From NCBI GenBank assembly GCA_003500135.1, contig DNTA01000109.1, positions 1-27,860 of the forward strand: 27,860 nt of DNA, read 5' to 3'. Each line of letters opens with the position of its first letter. The first letter of the stretch is position 1. Of the stretch, positions 8,020 through 16,388 are shown one piece after another. The stretch is from Cytophagales bacterium (GTDB lineage Bacteria > Bacteroidota > Bacteroidia > Cytophagales > Cyclobacteriaceae). The notes beneath the pieces were generated by a model, which was given only the letters and a program-made list of their open reading frames with translations, was not told where the DNA came from and made no database searches. The position numbers and the translations under genes are program-made.

Positions 8020-9291
8020 ATGGCAAAAATTAAAAGGATCATTATAGGTCAATCTGGAGGCCCCACGCCTGTAATCGACTGGGAAGTTGCCGGTATTCTG
8101 GCTGCAGCCCAGGAAAGAGGGTATCAGGTATTGGGAGCCATTAACGGATTGGAAGGTATTTTGCACTACGATGTGCCGGGTAATATCGCTGATCTGTCAC
8201 GTACCCTGCCTTCAGCGTTTATTCATAACGGGCCCGGATCGGGATTGGGAACTACACGTATTAAACCCACAAAGGAAGAATATAAAAAGATAGCTCAAAA
8301 CCTTGAAAAACTTAAGGTGGATGCTATCATTTATATCGGGGGTAACGACTCGGCAGATCAATTAAAAGGCTTAACTGAACATCTGGATATCAAGGCAATC
8401 CACGCTATCAAAACGATTGATAACGACCTGCCGGCCACACACCACTGTCCCGGATTTGGCTCCGCAGCGCTTTACAATGCTACAGCGCTTAAAAACGTGC
8501 ATAACGATTTTAACTCTTACAGGGTAAAAGGTAGGCTGAAAGATGGTAAAGTAGGTATTGTGAATGCTCCTGTGGTGATTTACCAGGTAATGGGTAGAAA
8601 GGCAGGATGGCTGGCACAATCTACCGCTTTTGCCAAGGTGGACCCAATGGGCCAAATGCAGCCCGGAAAGGCGCCGCATCTTGTTTTATCAAAAGAAATG
8701 CTTTTTGATAAGGATAAGTACCTCAACGAACTATCAAATACCATTACCCAATATGGTGAAGCTGTTGTAGTGGTACAGGAAGACCTTACCGAAATGAAAT
8801 CGAAGAAATCTATTGCAGAAATATTTGGTAAGGTAGAAACTGATCCTCATGGAAATATTCAGCACGGACGCGCAACTTCATTCTCACCGGGTGTGTTTTT
8901 GGCACAACTGGCAGTTGAAGAATTGAAGGTCGAGGCCGTAACCAAGGTTAAAGAAGCTGTTTTGGTGCCACAACATATTCAGCGTAGTCATAGTATGGCG
9001 CTTCCTGATGCTTCCGAAGCTTACAAGGTTGGGTTCCATTCAGTGGTAGCGCTTGAATCGGGAGTCACTAAGTCATCTGTGATCCTTAAAAAGGAAACAA
9101 ATGGTAATATTACCACCGGCTTAACCGACCTTACGAATATTGCACGCAAGGAGCGAAGCGTAGATTACAGCTACATAAATGATTATTTCGGACCAACTCA
9201 GGAGTTTATTGATGAATTCCTGCCTTGTATTGGTGGTCCGATGGCATTGCCTCACTATTCTGAAATGAATTTTGATTTTATTAAAGTCTAG
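8020..9291 (+). CDS. pfp: Phosphofructokinase, PPi-type (diphosphate--fructose-6-phosphate 1-phosphotransferase)
   Basis: The enzyme phosphorylates fructose 6-phosphate in glycolysis. The 423-residue protein shows QSGGPTPVID (11-20), GGNDS (107-111), KTIDNDL (131-137) and MGRKAGWLA (191-199). In ATP-dependent PFK the loop is GGDGS and the residue before TIDND is Gly; here Asp replaces the second-loop Gly and Lys precedes TIDND, the two changes known to favour pyrophosphate over ATP. The Asn in GGND (often Asp) is a variant of that loop. PFKs of this type are reversible and save ATP. It begins at ATG 8020 and ends just before a strong terminator, so it is probably a monocistronic unit. Donor specificity is inferred from these residues only. 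Confidence 0.85.
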   Translation: MAKIKRIIIGQSGGPTPVIDWEVAGILAAAQERGYQVLGAINGLEGILHYDVPGNIADLSRTLPSAFIHNGPGSGLGTTRIKPTKEEYKKIAQNLEKLKVDAIIYIGGNDSADQLKGLTEHLDIKAIHAIKTIDNDLPATHHCPGFGSAALYNATALKNVHNDFNSYRVKGRLKDGKVGIVNAPVVIYQVMGRKAGWLAQSTAFAKVDPMGQMQPGKAPHLVLSKEMLFDKDKYLNELSNTITQYGEAVVVVQEDLTEMKSKKSIAEIFGKVETDPHGNIQHGRATSFSPGVFLAQLAVEELKVEAVTKVKEAVLVPQHIQRSHSMALPDASEAYKVGFHSVVALESGVTKSSVILKKETNGNITTGLTDLTNIARKERSVDYSYINDYFGPTQEFIDEFLPCIGGPMALPHYSEMNFDFIKV

Positions 9292-9309
9292 TAAGATCAA
9301 TTTGAGATA

Positions 9310-9346
9310 AAAAAAAGCGCTTTTCGATTTGAGAAGCGCTTTTTTT
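9310..9346. terminator. Bidirectional intrinsic terminator between PPi-PFK and hemA
   Basis: AAAAAAAGCGCTT (9310-9322) pairs with AAGCGCTTTTTTT (9334-9346), and the stem extends inward to TTC/GAG with one G-U, leaving loop GATTT (9326-9330). The A/T tails work on both strands, serving the plus-strand phosphofructokinase and the convergent hemA. Confidence 0.9.
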
Positions 9347-9365
9347 ATGAATTGTTTCTAAGCTT

Positions 9366-10649
9366 TTATTTTTCGTAGTTCCTTTGTTGCTCCTTTTGAA
9401 GCTCCAGGTTAAATAATTCTTTCAGTCCATCCACCAGTGAGTCAGCATCATCCCTTCTGCAAGCTGCTTTGAGATTTAAAGCAGGAAGTTTTACGATTTT
9501 TTGCATCATGCTTTTTGTGATCTGCTCCAGCATTTTGGCCTGTTTAGGATCAAGGTTTTTTAAATACTTGGCCATTTCCTCTTTCCTGATGTCTTCAAGG
9601 GCGTTTTTAAATTCCTTGATGGCAGGAGACACGGCCATTTCTTTTGTCCAGTCCTTAAATTCCTCAATAGCTTCTTCTATAATTCTTTCCACATGAGGAA
9701 TAGAACTCAATCGCTTATTGAGCGTTTCATTGGTTTTGGCCTGTATGCTATCAATATTGTACAGTGATGCACCATTTACCTGGTCAACTTCTTTTTCTAT
9801 GCTTCTGGGAACAGAAAGATCGATGAAATGCTTGTAACCCGGTATTTCAATGTTTTTAATCCAATTGTATTCAATAATGGGTTTACCTCCACCTACGGTT
9901 GAAATGATGACGTCTGAATTTTCGACAAGATCATGCAATTCTTCGAATTTCAAGGCCTCAAACCCACATTCCCCGGCCAGTTCCTTAGATTTTTCAAAGG
10001 TTCTGTTGATGATGTTCACATTTTTAAAGTCGGCATCCCGCAGGTTTCTGGCTACATCAGTTCCAATTTCACCAACACCAATTAATAAAACCTGTGGATC
10101 GATTATATTGAGCGTAAGGTCGCGAATGAGCTCAACTGCCGCGTATGAAACTGACGCGGCGCCGTCTTTGAAAGGGGTTTCCTGTACTACTCTTTTATTG
10201 GTATAGAAAACGGTGTGCATCATTCTGTGCAATATCGGGCCTGCCATATCGGCATCGGCACTGATTTGATAAGCACGCTTCACCTGATTTGTGATTTGAA
10301 TATCACCTACTACCTGCGACTCAAGGCCTATAGAAACGCGGAAGAGGTGACGAGAGGCAATAGCCTCATTGTCAATTTTTTCAAAATAAGATGAAAGGTC
10401 GGTTTGAGAAGGTAGTTTCTTGAATAAGCGCAATAAGCCCAGAATTTCTTTAGTGAAATCCTTTTCAGCTGAATAATAAATTTCAGTCCTGTTACAGGTA
10501 GACAAGATCAATGCTTCACTTATCCCTATCAATTCTTTGATCTGAAAAATAAATTGTGCTGACTCATCTTCGCTCAATGCAACCGTTTCCCGAATGGTCA
10601 AGGGTGCATGTTTGTACGATAGACTTAAAGCTTTTAATTGAAACCCCAT
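9366..10649 (-). CDS. hemA: Glutamyl-tRNA reductase
   Basis: HemA reduces glutamyl-tRNA(Glu) with NADPH to glutamate-1-semialdehyde, the first committed step of C5-pathway tetrapyrrole synthesis. The 427-residue protein has the catalytic Cys in STCNRTEIY (C52), HLFRVSIGLESQVVGD (101-116) with the conserved His and Glu of the active-site region, an NADPH-binding LLIGVGEIGTDVARNL segment, then a helical C-terminal dimerisation domain. Length matches the family. The ATG at 10649 gives the normal N-terminus. A -33/-7 promoter pair lies about 30-60 bp upstream. It appears to be a single-gene unit, separated from phosphofructokinase by the shared terminator and divergent from the HhH gene. Confidence 0.95.
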   Translation of the reverse strand: MGFQLKALSLSYKHAPLTIRETVALSEDESAQFIFQIKELIGISEALILSTCNRTEIYYSAEKDFTKEILGLLRLFKKLPSQTDLSSYFEKIDNEAIASRHLFRVSIGLESQVVGDIQITNQVKRAYQISADADMAGPILHRMMHTVFYTNKRVVQETPFKDGAASVSYAAVELIRDLTLNIIDPQVLLIGVGEIGTDVARNLRDADFKNVNIINRTFEKSKELAGECGFEALKFEELHDLVENSDVIISTVGGGKPIIEYNWIKNIEIPGYKHFIDLSVPRSIEKEVDQVNGASLYNIDSIQAKTNETLNKRLSSIPHVERIIEEAIEEFKDWTKEMAVSPAIKEFKNALEDIRKEEMAKYLKNLDPKQAKMLEQITKSMMQKIVKLPALNLKAACRRDDADSLVDGLKELFNLELQKEQQRNYEK

Positions 10650-10676
10650 ACTATATGCTCAAATCTAAACAATGTG

Positions 10677-10709
10677 CAAAAGTAAAACTTAATCGACAAT
10701 TTTAACAAG
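10677..10709 (-). promoter_or_regulatory. Candidate hemA promoter (-33/-7)
   Basis: On the minus strand TACTTTTG (10677-10684) matches the Bacteroidota -7 consensus TAnnTTTG. CTTG (10706-10709) lies 21 bp upstream, a near match to the -33 TTTG. The implied start of transcription is about 20 bases before the hemA ATG. Confidence 0.55.
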
Positions 10710-10838
10710 ATACAATTCGAATTATCGATTAATTTATAATGCTTTTAAAGAACTTTGTGTGATTTCGATCATATTCACACATTTTTTACGCTATAACGCT
10801 ATGTTTTACTATTTTGGTTTAATATTTATCGATTTATT

Positions 10839-11810
10839 ATGTTCCGCTTTATTTCAGACTTCATTAGCGCCTTAAAACGACGGCTTCATAAGCTTGATGA
10901 AAATTGGTTTATCCATCAAAAAGCCCTGAAAGGTCATTTATGGTTAATGATAATTCTTGTAATTCTAATTCTGGTAAGGATATTTATCACTTTCATTCCC
11001 TCATCTACCCAAGACCTGTCAATTGAAGATAGCAGAATTTTGGATAGTATAAAAATGGTTATGCAAGTGAACCAGACCCAGACAGAAAAAACCAAACAAA
11101 AGTTTAGTTTTGACCCCAACTATATAAGCGACGATAGCCTGAAATTGTTGCCTTTAAACCAATATTTCACGTCAAATTTGGTCAAATACAGGGATGCCGG
11201 AGGATTTTTCAATGAGATATCAGATTTAAAGAAAATCTATGGATATGATGAAGAAGAGGTCTCAGAGCTTTTGTCTTACATCCATATTTCAAAACCAAAA
11301 GAAGAACGGGAAACTTCAATTTCATATAAACCGGATAAAAAGAATACCCAACGAAAAATAACAGGTGTAGGAACGTTCAACAAAAATGAAGATAGTAATA
11401 AAAGTCAACCGGAACCATTTGATATCAATAAGGCAACGGCGCAGGAATTGATACAGATTTCGGGTATAGGCCCTGTTTTTTCCGAGCGTATTATTAAATA
11501 TCGTCAGTTGCTCGGGGGCTATGTTGAACTAAATCAACTCAGCGAGGTCTACGGCCTTCCTGAAGAGACGGTTAAAGCCCTACATCAATATATATTTATA
11601 GAAGAACAATTCGAACCCAGTAAAATTAATGTCAATAAAGCGGGGTTTAAAGAATTGCTGCGGCATCCCTATATTGATTATGATTTGGCCAAAAAAATCG
11701 ATTCAGCGAGGTTATATGAGAATGGCGGGCTGACAAAAGCAAAGTTTCATGAAATCCTTAACCAAACAGATTCCATGACTTTGACAGTTTTTCCCTATCT
11801 TGAATTTTAA
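10839..11810 (+). CDS. Membrane-anchored triple helix-hairpin-helix (ComEA-like) protein
   Basis: The 323-residue protein has a short basic N-terminus, one membrane span (about residues 34-54), and then three helix-hairpin-helix blocks: about 91-150 (FDPNYISDDSLKLLPLNQYF), 194-254 (FDINKATAQELIQISGIGP) and 263-323 (INVNKAGFKELLRHPYID). The middle one is the most canonical, with GIG hairpin glycines; the outer two are more divergent. HhH blocks bind DNA non-specifically and the family includes the competence DNA receptor ComEA. Topology suggests the domains face the periplasm, though this is inferred. No other competence gene is in the window. It is divergent from hemA, and 65 bp separate it from the downstream helicase. 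Confidence 0.8.
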   Translation: MFRFISDFISALKRRLHKLDENWFIHQKALKGHLWLMIILVILILVRIFITFIPSSTQDLSIEDSRILDSIKMVMQVNQTQTEKTKQKFSFDPNYISDDSLKLLPLNQYFTSNLVKYRDAGGFFNEISDLKKIYGYDEEEVSELLSYIHISKPKEERETSISYKPDKKNTQRKITGVGTFNKNEDSNKSQPEPFDINKATAQELIQISGIGPVFSERIIKYRQLLGGYVELNQLSEVYGLPEETVKALHQYIFIEEQFEPSKINVNKAGFKELLRHPYIDYDLAKKIDSARLYENGGLTKAKFHEILNQTDSMTLTVFPYLEF

Positions 11811-11875
11811 TTAGCAAACTTTTTAAAATCTTAATTCACTTGATTAAGGATCTGTTTAAACCGGAATTTTAGCGC

Positions 11876-14800
11876 ATGAATGAAGTACTCAAATCCTACC
11901 TGAAGAGGTTGACGAATTTATCGGGCAATAACAGGTCACTTTTACTTTTGAGGTTGGTTTCCGACCAGTTTTTTGACCTCCACAATTTTAACTTTACCCT
12001 TGAAGGCCCTTCTTTTGATGTGATCGAAGAACTTTTGAAACGAAAGGGGAAAATAAAGCTGGCAGCGATGGCAGATAGCCGCGACGAGCATACCAATAAA
12101 GTCAGCAGGAAGCTGAAAAAGCTTCTGAGGATCGATAAACAAATTTTTGAAGAGAGAGGAGGCAAAGACCTTTACCTGGGGTGGCCTTTTGTTCATGGAC
12201 AGTTTTCCGATGGCACACCGGTACGCGCTCCTTTGCTTTTTTTCCCGGTAGAAATACAATCGGATTCCAAAATGTGGTACCTGCAATTGCGAAATGATGT
12301 CAGTATTACATTTAATAAGTCATTTTTACTTGCTTACTCATTTTATAATAAAATTCAATTAGAAGAAGACCTGCTCGAACAAACATTTGACGATGCAGTA
12401 GTTGACAGCAGAGTTTTTCGAACAGACTTGTACGAACAACTCAAAGTAGGGCCATTAGAATTGAATTTTAATCAGGAGATGTTCCTGGATCAATTACAGG
12501 CCTTTACCTCTTTTGGAAAGGATGAATTTCTCGAATCCACTGAAGTGGGAGTACTTAAACTTTACCCGGAAGCCGTACTGGGAATATTCCCTCAGGCAGG
12601 TTCCTACCTGGTACCGGACTACCTTCGGTTGATTGAGCATGGAGAGTATTCGGATGTAGCTGAATTTTTCGAATCAAGAACTTTAAATGAAGATCAAGAC
12701 CAATCGGAAGGGCACTCCGATTATTACAGGTTTCTTCAAAAGGTGAAGGAGGAGGAAACGTATACCGCCTATAAGATGGATACATTCCAGGAAAATGCCA
12801 TCAAAGCCGTAAAGCATGGTAACTCTGTAGTGGTACAAGGGCCTCCGGGTACAGGCAAATCACAACTTATTTGCAATTTAATCACCGACTTTATGGCACG
12901 AGGCAAAAAAGTTTTGTTGGTGTGTCAGAAAAAAGCAGCCCTGGATGTAGTGTATGAGCGTTTAAAAAGCATGGACTTTTCCGATTTTGTCGGACTGGTC
13001 CACGATTTTAAAAATGACAAAAAGAGGCTCAATGAACAAATTAACTTCCAGATAGAGCATTTACAGGACTACGAAATGAAAAATAGTAGTCTTGATGCCA
13101 TACAGCTCGAGCGAAAATTCCTTCAGGTTAGCAGGAAAATTGACCAGGTGGCAGAAGAGCTTGAGGAGTTTAAGCAGGCGCTATTCGATGAATCTGAAGC
13201 AGGTGTATCGGTTAAAGAATTGTACTTGACCAGCAATCATGAATCTCCTGTGATCAATATTAAACAGGAGTATAAGTATTTCAGGATTAATGAATTGGAC
13301 GAGTTCATTTCAAAGCTTAAAACCTATTTTATTTATCATAAGCAATTCAACCGGGAGAACTATCCATGGAAAAACCGAAAAAAATTCGTTGGGTACGGCA
13401 TTTCTGATTTACAGAAGATGCGCGATTTAATAAAAGATATACCCGATTTTCAGCATAAACTTTCTATTTCTATTCAAAAGTTGCTTGGCCTGGGTATGGA
13501 TTTCAATACTGCTGAACAGATTTTTAATCAGAGAAAATACCTGGAGAACCTCGTTGCCGAGCTGAATGAAGATATTATATACAGATATTTTAAAGGTATG
13601 GTGGAGCAGGAAGAATTTGAGCCTGATACGCTGTGGCTTCGCAACCTCGCCCGTAATGTGCATGCCTGCTATGAAGGAGAGGGGCCAGAGGTAAGTCTTT
13701 CAAAAGAGGAGTTAGGGCATTTCCAACATGTACTTCGAAGAAGGCGAAACGCTACCAAAAACTTTTTTAAATATCTGAAATGGACATTTTTTAGTAAAGA
13801 AAAGGCGTTTTGCAGAAAAGTACTGGAAGATAATAACCTGGCGCCAGGCAGAAAGTCTTATAAAATACTCGAGAAAAAAGTAGACAACAGGCTAAACCTG
13901 GAGCATAATATTACCAAAATGCGAGAGGTGAAGATACTTCAGGATATTCCTGAAAAATATGACCTCGATAACTTTAACGCCTGGTTTGAGCTTCAACTAA
14001 GGGCTATTAAAGCCTACGATAACTACAACAAATTCCGGAATTTCAGGGAGTATTTCAATGTCAGGAAATATTCACGTACCGAATTCAATGATTTGGTTGT
14101 GAATTTACTCGCACTGATCAGCGAAGTGCCGGCCAAAAAACAGGAGTGGTTACAATATTTCCGGGATGCGCGTATCGAAAACCTATTGTATGACTCAACT
14201 TTAGCTGAAAAAATGATTGAGGCCCTTAATCAGGATTTCGATGCCCTTTGCGACTTCGACAACCTTAAAGAGTCGCTACAGAACTTTGAGAAGCGCGTGA
14301 TTGACAATGTACTTGAAGTAAACCAACTACAAACCGATGATGATGCGGTAGCCTTATTTCAAAACAGCCTGCGCCTGGCATGGATTGAATACATAGAACT
14401 CAAATACCCTATCCTAAGGTCTGTGAGTTCATTAAAGCATGACCGTATGCTGACCGAATTGGCGGAAGCGGTGGCTGAAAAGCTTCAGCTAAGTAAAGAG
14501 ATCGTTCTTTTAAGGGCCCGGGAACAAGTGTATAGCAATGTTGAATTCAATCGGCTGCACAACCTTGTCACTTACCGTGACCTGGCGCATCAGGTAACCA
14601 AAAAACGCAGGATTTGGCCCCTGAGAAAATTGATTAACCATTTTAAGGAGGAGATCTTTCGACTTATTCCTTGCTGGATGGCCAGCCCGGAATCAGTCTC
14701 TGCCATTTTTCCTATGGACCATCAGTTTGATTTAGTTGTATTTGATGAAGCTTCGCAGTGTTTTGCAGAACGCGGTATCCCTGCAATGTACCGTGGTAAA

Positions 14801-15904
14801 CAGGTGGTGATTACGGGTGACGATAAACAATTAAGTCCTTTTGACCTGTATAAAGTGCGTTGGGAAGAGGACCGGGAAGTAGATGAACCTGAGCTAGAGG
14901 TAGATTCTTTACTCCAGTTGGCTGACAAGCACCTGATGCAAGTGCAACTCAATGGGCATTATCGCAGCCAGTCACTGGAATTGATCGATTTCAGTAATAC
15001 CTATTTCTATAAGGGGAAGCTTCGTGTTTTACCCGACAGAACCATAGTAAACCGGAAAGAGCCCGCAATTTTTTACGAAAGAGTAGATGGGATATGGGAA
15101 AACCAGCAAAATGAAGTTGAAGCGATCAGATGTGTAGATAGGGTTTATAAAATATGTGCCGATATGCCCGATAAAAGTGTTGGTGTAGTAACTTTTAATG
15201 CATCACAACAAGAACTTATTCTTGATTTGTTGGAAGAAAAAGCCAGGAAATCTAATTGGTCGATACCGGAAAATGTGTTTGTCAAAAACATCGAAAATGT
15301 GCAGGGTGATGAACGGGATGTGATTATTTTTTCTATCGCCTATGCGCCCGATAAATCAGGTAAATTAAGACATCAATTTGGGTCATTAAACGCAATAGGG
15401 GGTGAAAACAGGTTGAATGTGGCAGTGACGAGGGCAAGGGAAAAAGTAATCATCATTACCAGTATTTTGCCACATCAGTTGCAGACGGAAGAAGTAAAAA
15501 ATGATGGCCCAAGACTATTAAAAAAATATCTGCAATACGCCTGGGAAGTTTCCGAAGGTCAATATGTGCCTTACATATCAGAAAGCAGGCATCACAGTGT
15601 TGACTGGTATTTGAAAAACAAGATCATAGAACTTTCCAAAGAGGAGAACTACCAGTTTGAATTGCTTGAGGATATGCCATTTGCCGATCTCACTGTAAAG
15701 GAAAATGGAGATTACAAGGGTTTGATCCGAACGGATGATAACTTGTATTTTCAAAGTCCTTCGGTAAAAGATATTTATGCGTATACCCCTTTTACTTTAC
15801 GTAAGAAAAACTGGTATTTCAGAGGGTTTTACAGTAGGGAATATTGGCAAAACCGGGAATCAATCAAAGAAAAAATGTACCGTTTCAGCGGAGTAATGGA
15901 CTAG
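11876..15904 (+). CDS. Large SF1 (UPF1/DNA2-like) helicase with DUF4011-like N-terminus and degenerate Vsr-like C-terminus
   Basis: This 1342-residue protein has an N-terminal region resembling DUF4011 (KRLTNLSGNNRSLLLLRL, then LYLGWPFVHGQFSDGTPVRAPLLFFPV). A Q-motif-like FQENAI precedes Walker A GPPGTGKS (322-329). After an unusually long, mostly helical insertion of about 620 residues come Walker B VVFDEAS (954-960), VVITGDDKQLSPFD, the HYRSQS motif, then NVQGDERDVIIFS and RLNVAVTRARE (1179-1189). These are the ordered motifs of an SF1B helicase. Residues about 1240-1325 look like a Vsr/DUF559 nuclease fold (FADL, then GLIRTDDNLYF, then KKNWYFRGFYSREYW) with a catalytic position changed. 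It probably unwinds or remodels nucleic acid. Similar architectures are reported among candidate anti-phage proteins, but the neighbours here are housekeeping genes. Its stop is 1 bp from the convergent gldH stop. Confidence 0.85.
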   Translation: MNEVLKSYLKRLTNLSGNNRSLLLLRLVSDQFFDLHNFNFTLEGPSFDVIEELLKRKGKIKLAAMADSRDEHTNKVSRKLKKLLRIDKQIFEERGGKDLYLGWPFVHGQFSDGTPVRAPLLFFPVEIQSDSKMWYLQLRNDVSITFNKSFLLAYSFYNKIQLEEDLLEQTFDDAVVDSRVFRTDLYEQLKVGPLELNFNQEMFLDQLQAFTSFGKDEFLESTEVGVLKLYPEAVLGIFPQAGSYLVPDYLRLIEHGEYSDVAEFFESRTLNEDQDQSEGHSDYYRFLQKVKEEETYTAYKMDTFQENAIKAVKHGNSVVVQGPPGTGKSQLICNLITDFMARGKKVLLVCQKKAALDVVYERLKSMDFSDFVGLVHDFKNDKKRLNEQINFQIEHLQDYEMKNSSLDAIQLERKFLQVSRKIDQVAEELEEFKQALFDESEAGVSVKELYLTSNHESPVINIKQEYKYFRINELDEFISKLKTYFIYHKQFNRENYPWKNRKKFVGYGISDLQKMRDLIKDIPDFQHKLSISIQKLLGLGMDFNTAEQIFNQRKYLENLVAELNEDIIYRYFKGMVEQEEFEPDTLWLRNLARNVHACYEGEGPEVSLSKEELGHFQHVLRRRRNATKNFFKYLKWTFFSKEKAFCRKVLEDNNLAPGRKSYKILEKKVDNRLNLEHNITKMREVKILQDIPEKYDLDNFNAWFELQLRAIKAYDNYNKFRNFREYFNVRKYSRTEFNDLVVNLLALISEVPAKKQEWLQYFRDARIENLLYDSTLAEKMIEALNQDFDALCDFDNLKESLQNFEKRVIDNVLEVNQLQTDDDAVALFQNSLRLAWIEYIELKYPILRSVSSLKHDRMLTELAEAVAEKLQLSKEIVLLRAREQVYSNVEFNRLHNLVTYRDLAHQVTKKRRIWPLRKLINHFKEEIFRLIPCWMASPESVSAIFPMDHQFDLVVFDEASQCFAERGIPAMYRGKQVVITGDDKQLSPFDLYKVRWEEDREVDEPELEVDSLLQLADKHLMQVQLNGHYRSQSLELIDFSNTYFYKGKLRVLPDRTIVNRKEPAIFYERVDGIWENQQNEVEAIRCVDRVYKICADMPDKSVGVVTFNASQQELILDLLEEKARKSNWSIPENVFVKNIENVQGDERDVIIFSIAYAPDKSGKLRHQFGSLNAIGGENRLNVAVTRAREKVIIITSILPHQLQTEEVKNDGPRLLKKYLQYAWEVSEGQYVPYISESRHHSVDWYLKNKIIELSKEENYQFELLEDMPFADLTVKENGDYKGLIRTDDNLYFQSPSVKDIYAYTPFTLRKKNWYFRGFYSREYWQNRESIKEKMYRFSGVMD

Positions 15905-15905
15905 A

Positions 15906-16388
15906 CTAATTTTCACTTTCTTCCACAGTTTTGGGAACCACCTTTAAACCGACAGCATGTAAGCCGGGTAGCATATCTTCCCTCATAAACTGTGTGACAC
16001 GGAACTGGTAACCTCCGGCTTTCGGGAAGTAATAGTTCCTTAAAAATACTTTTTGAATATCGTAAAGGCCACCTAAGCCGTTGCCTTTTGGGTCGCCTGA
16101 TTTCGGATCAAATAATATGATATTGCTCAGCTCCGATGTGAGTAGCCTTCCGGTACTGTCTTCTATAAAATATTTAACATAGAGGTTGTGGAAGGGGTAT
16201 TCCTCGGACACTCGTATATGTAGGTACAGGTCATATGGCTTTGATGGATCTTCAATTTCGAATTCCAGCAATGCCGGTTGCTCTATTGACCATCCTTCGG
16301 GGCCAAAATCTTTCTTACCTTCAAAAACGGATTTTTCGCTACATGAAATAAGAAAAGAAAACAGCATTAATACAGGTACTAACCTCAT
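15906..16388 (-). CDS. gldH: Gliding motility lipoprotein GldH
   Basis: This 160-residue protein has a lipoprotein signal peptide ending LISC with the lipidated Cys at 16. The mature part shows the GldH pattern: a Trp-containing N-terminal segment (GPEGWSIEQP), YDLYLHIRVSEEYPFHNLYV, GNGLGGLYDIQ and a C-terminal GGYQFRVTQFMRED then GLHAVGLKV. GldH is needed for gliding in Flavobacterium johnsoniae; its exact role is unresolved. Its ATG overlaps the ricT stop as ATGA, so expression is coupled to ricT. The stop is adjacent to that of the convergent helicase with no terminator visible between them. Confidence 0.85.
   Translation of the reverse strand: MRLVPVLMLFSFLISCSEKSVFEGKKDFGPEGWSIEQPALLEFEIEDPSKPYDLYLHIRVSEEYPFHNLYVKYFIEDSTGRLLTSELSNIILFDPKSGDPKGNGLGGLYDIQKVFLRNYYFPKAGGYQFRVTQFMREDMLPGLHAVGLKVVPKTVEESEN

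Noticed and set aside
11830..11848. CTTAAT/ATTAAG hairpin between HhH gene and helicase as terminator
   Set aside because: AT-only-like weak stem without a U tract; insufficient evidence.
10839..16388. Defence island around the large helicase
   Set aside because: Neighbours are hemA, an HhH protein, gldH, ricT and purD; no restriction, toxin, integrase or transposase genes, and no change in base composition was apparent.
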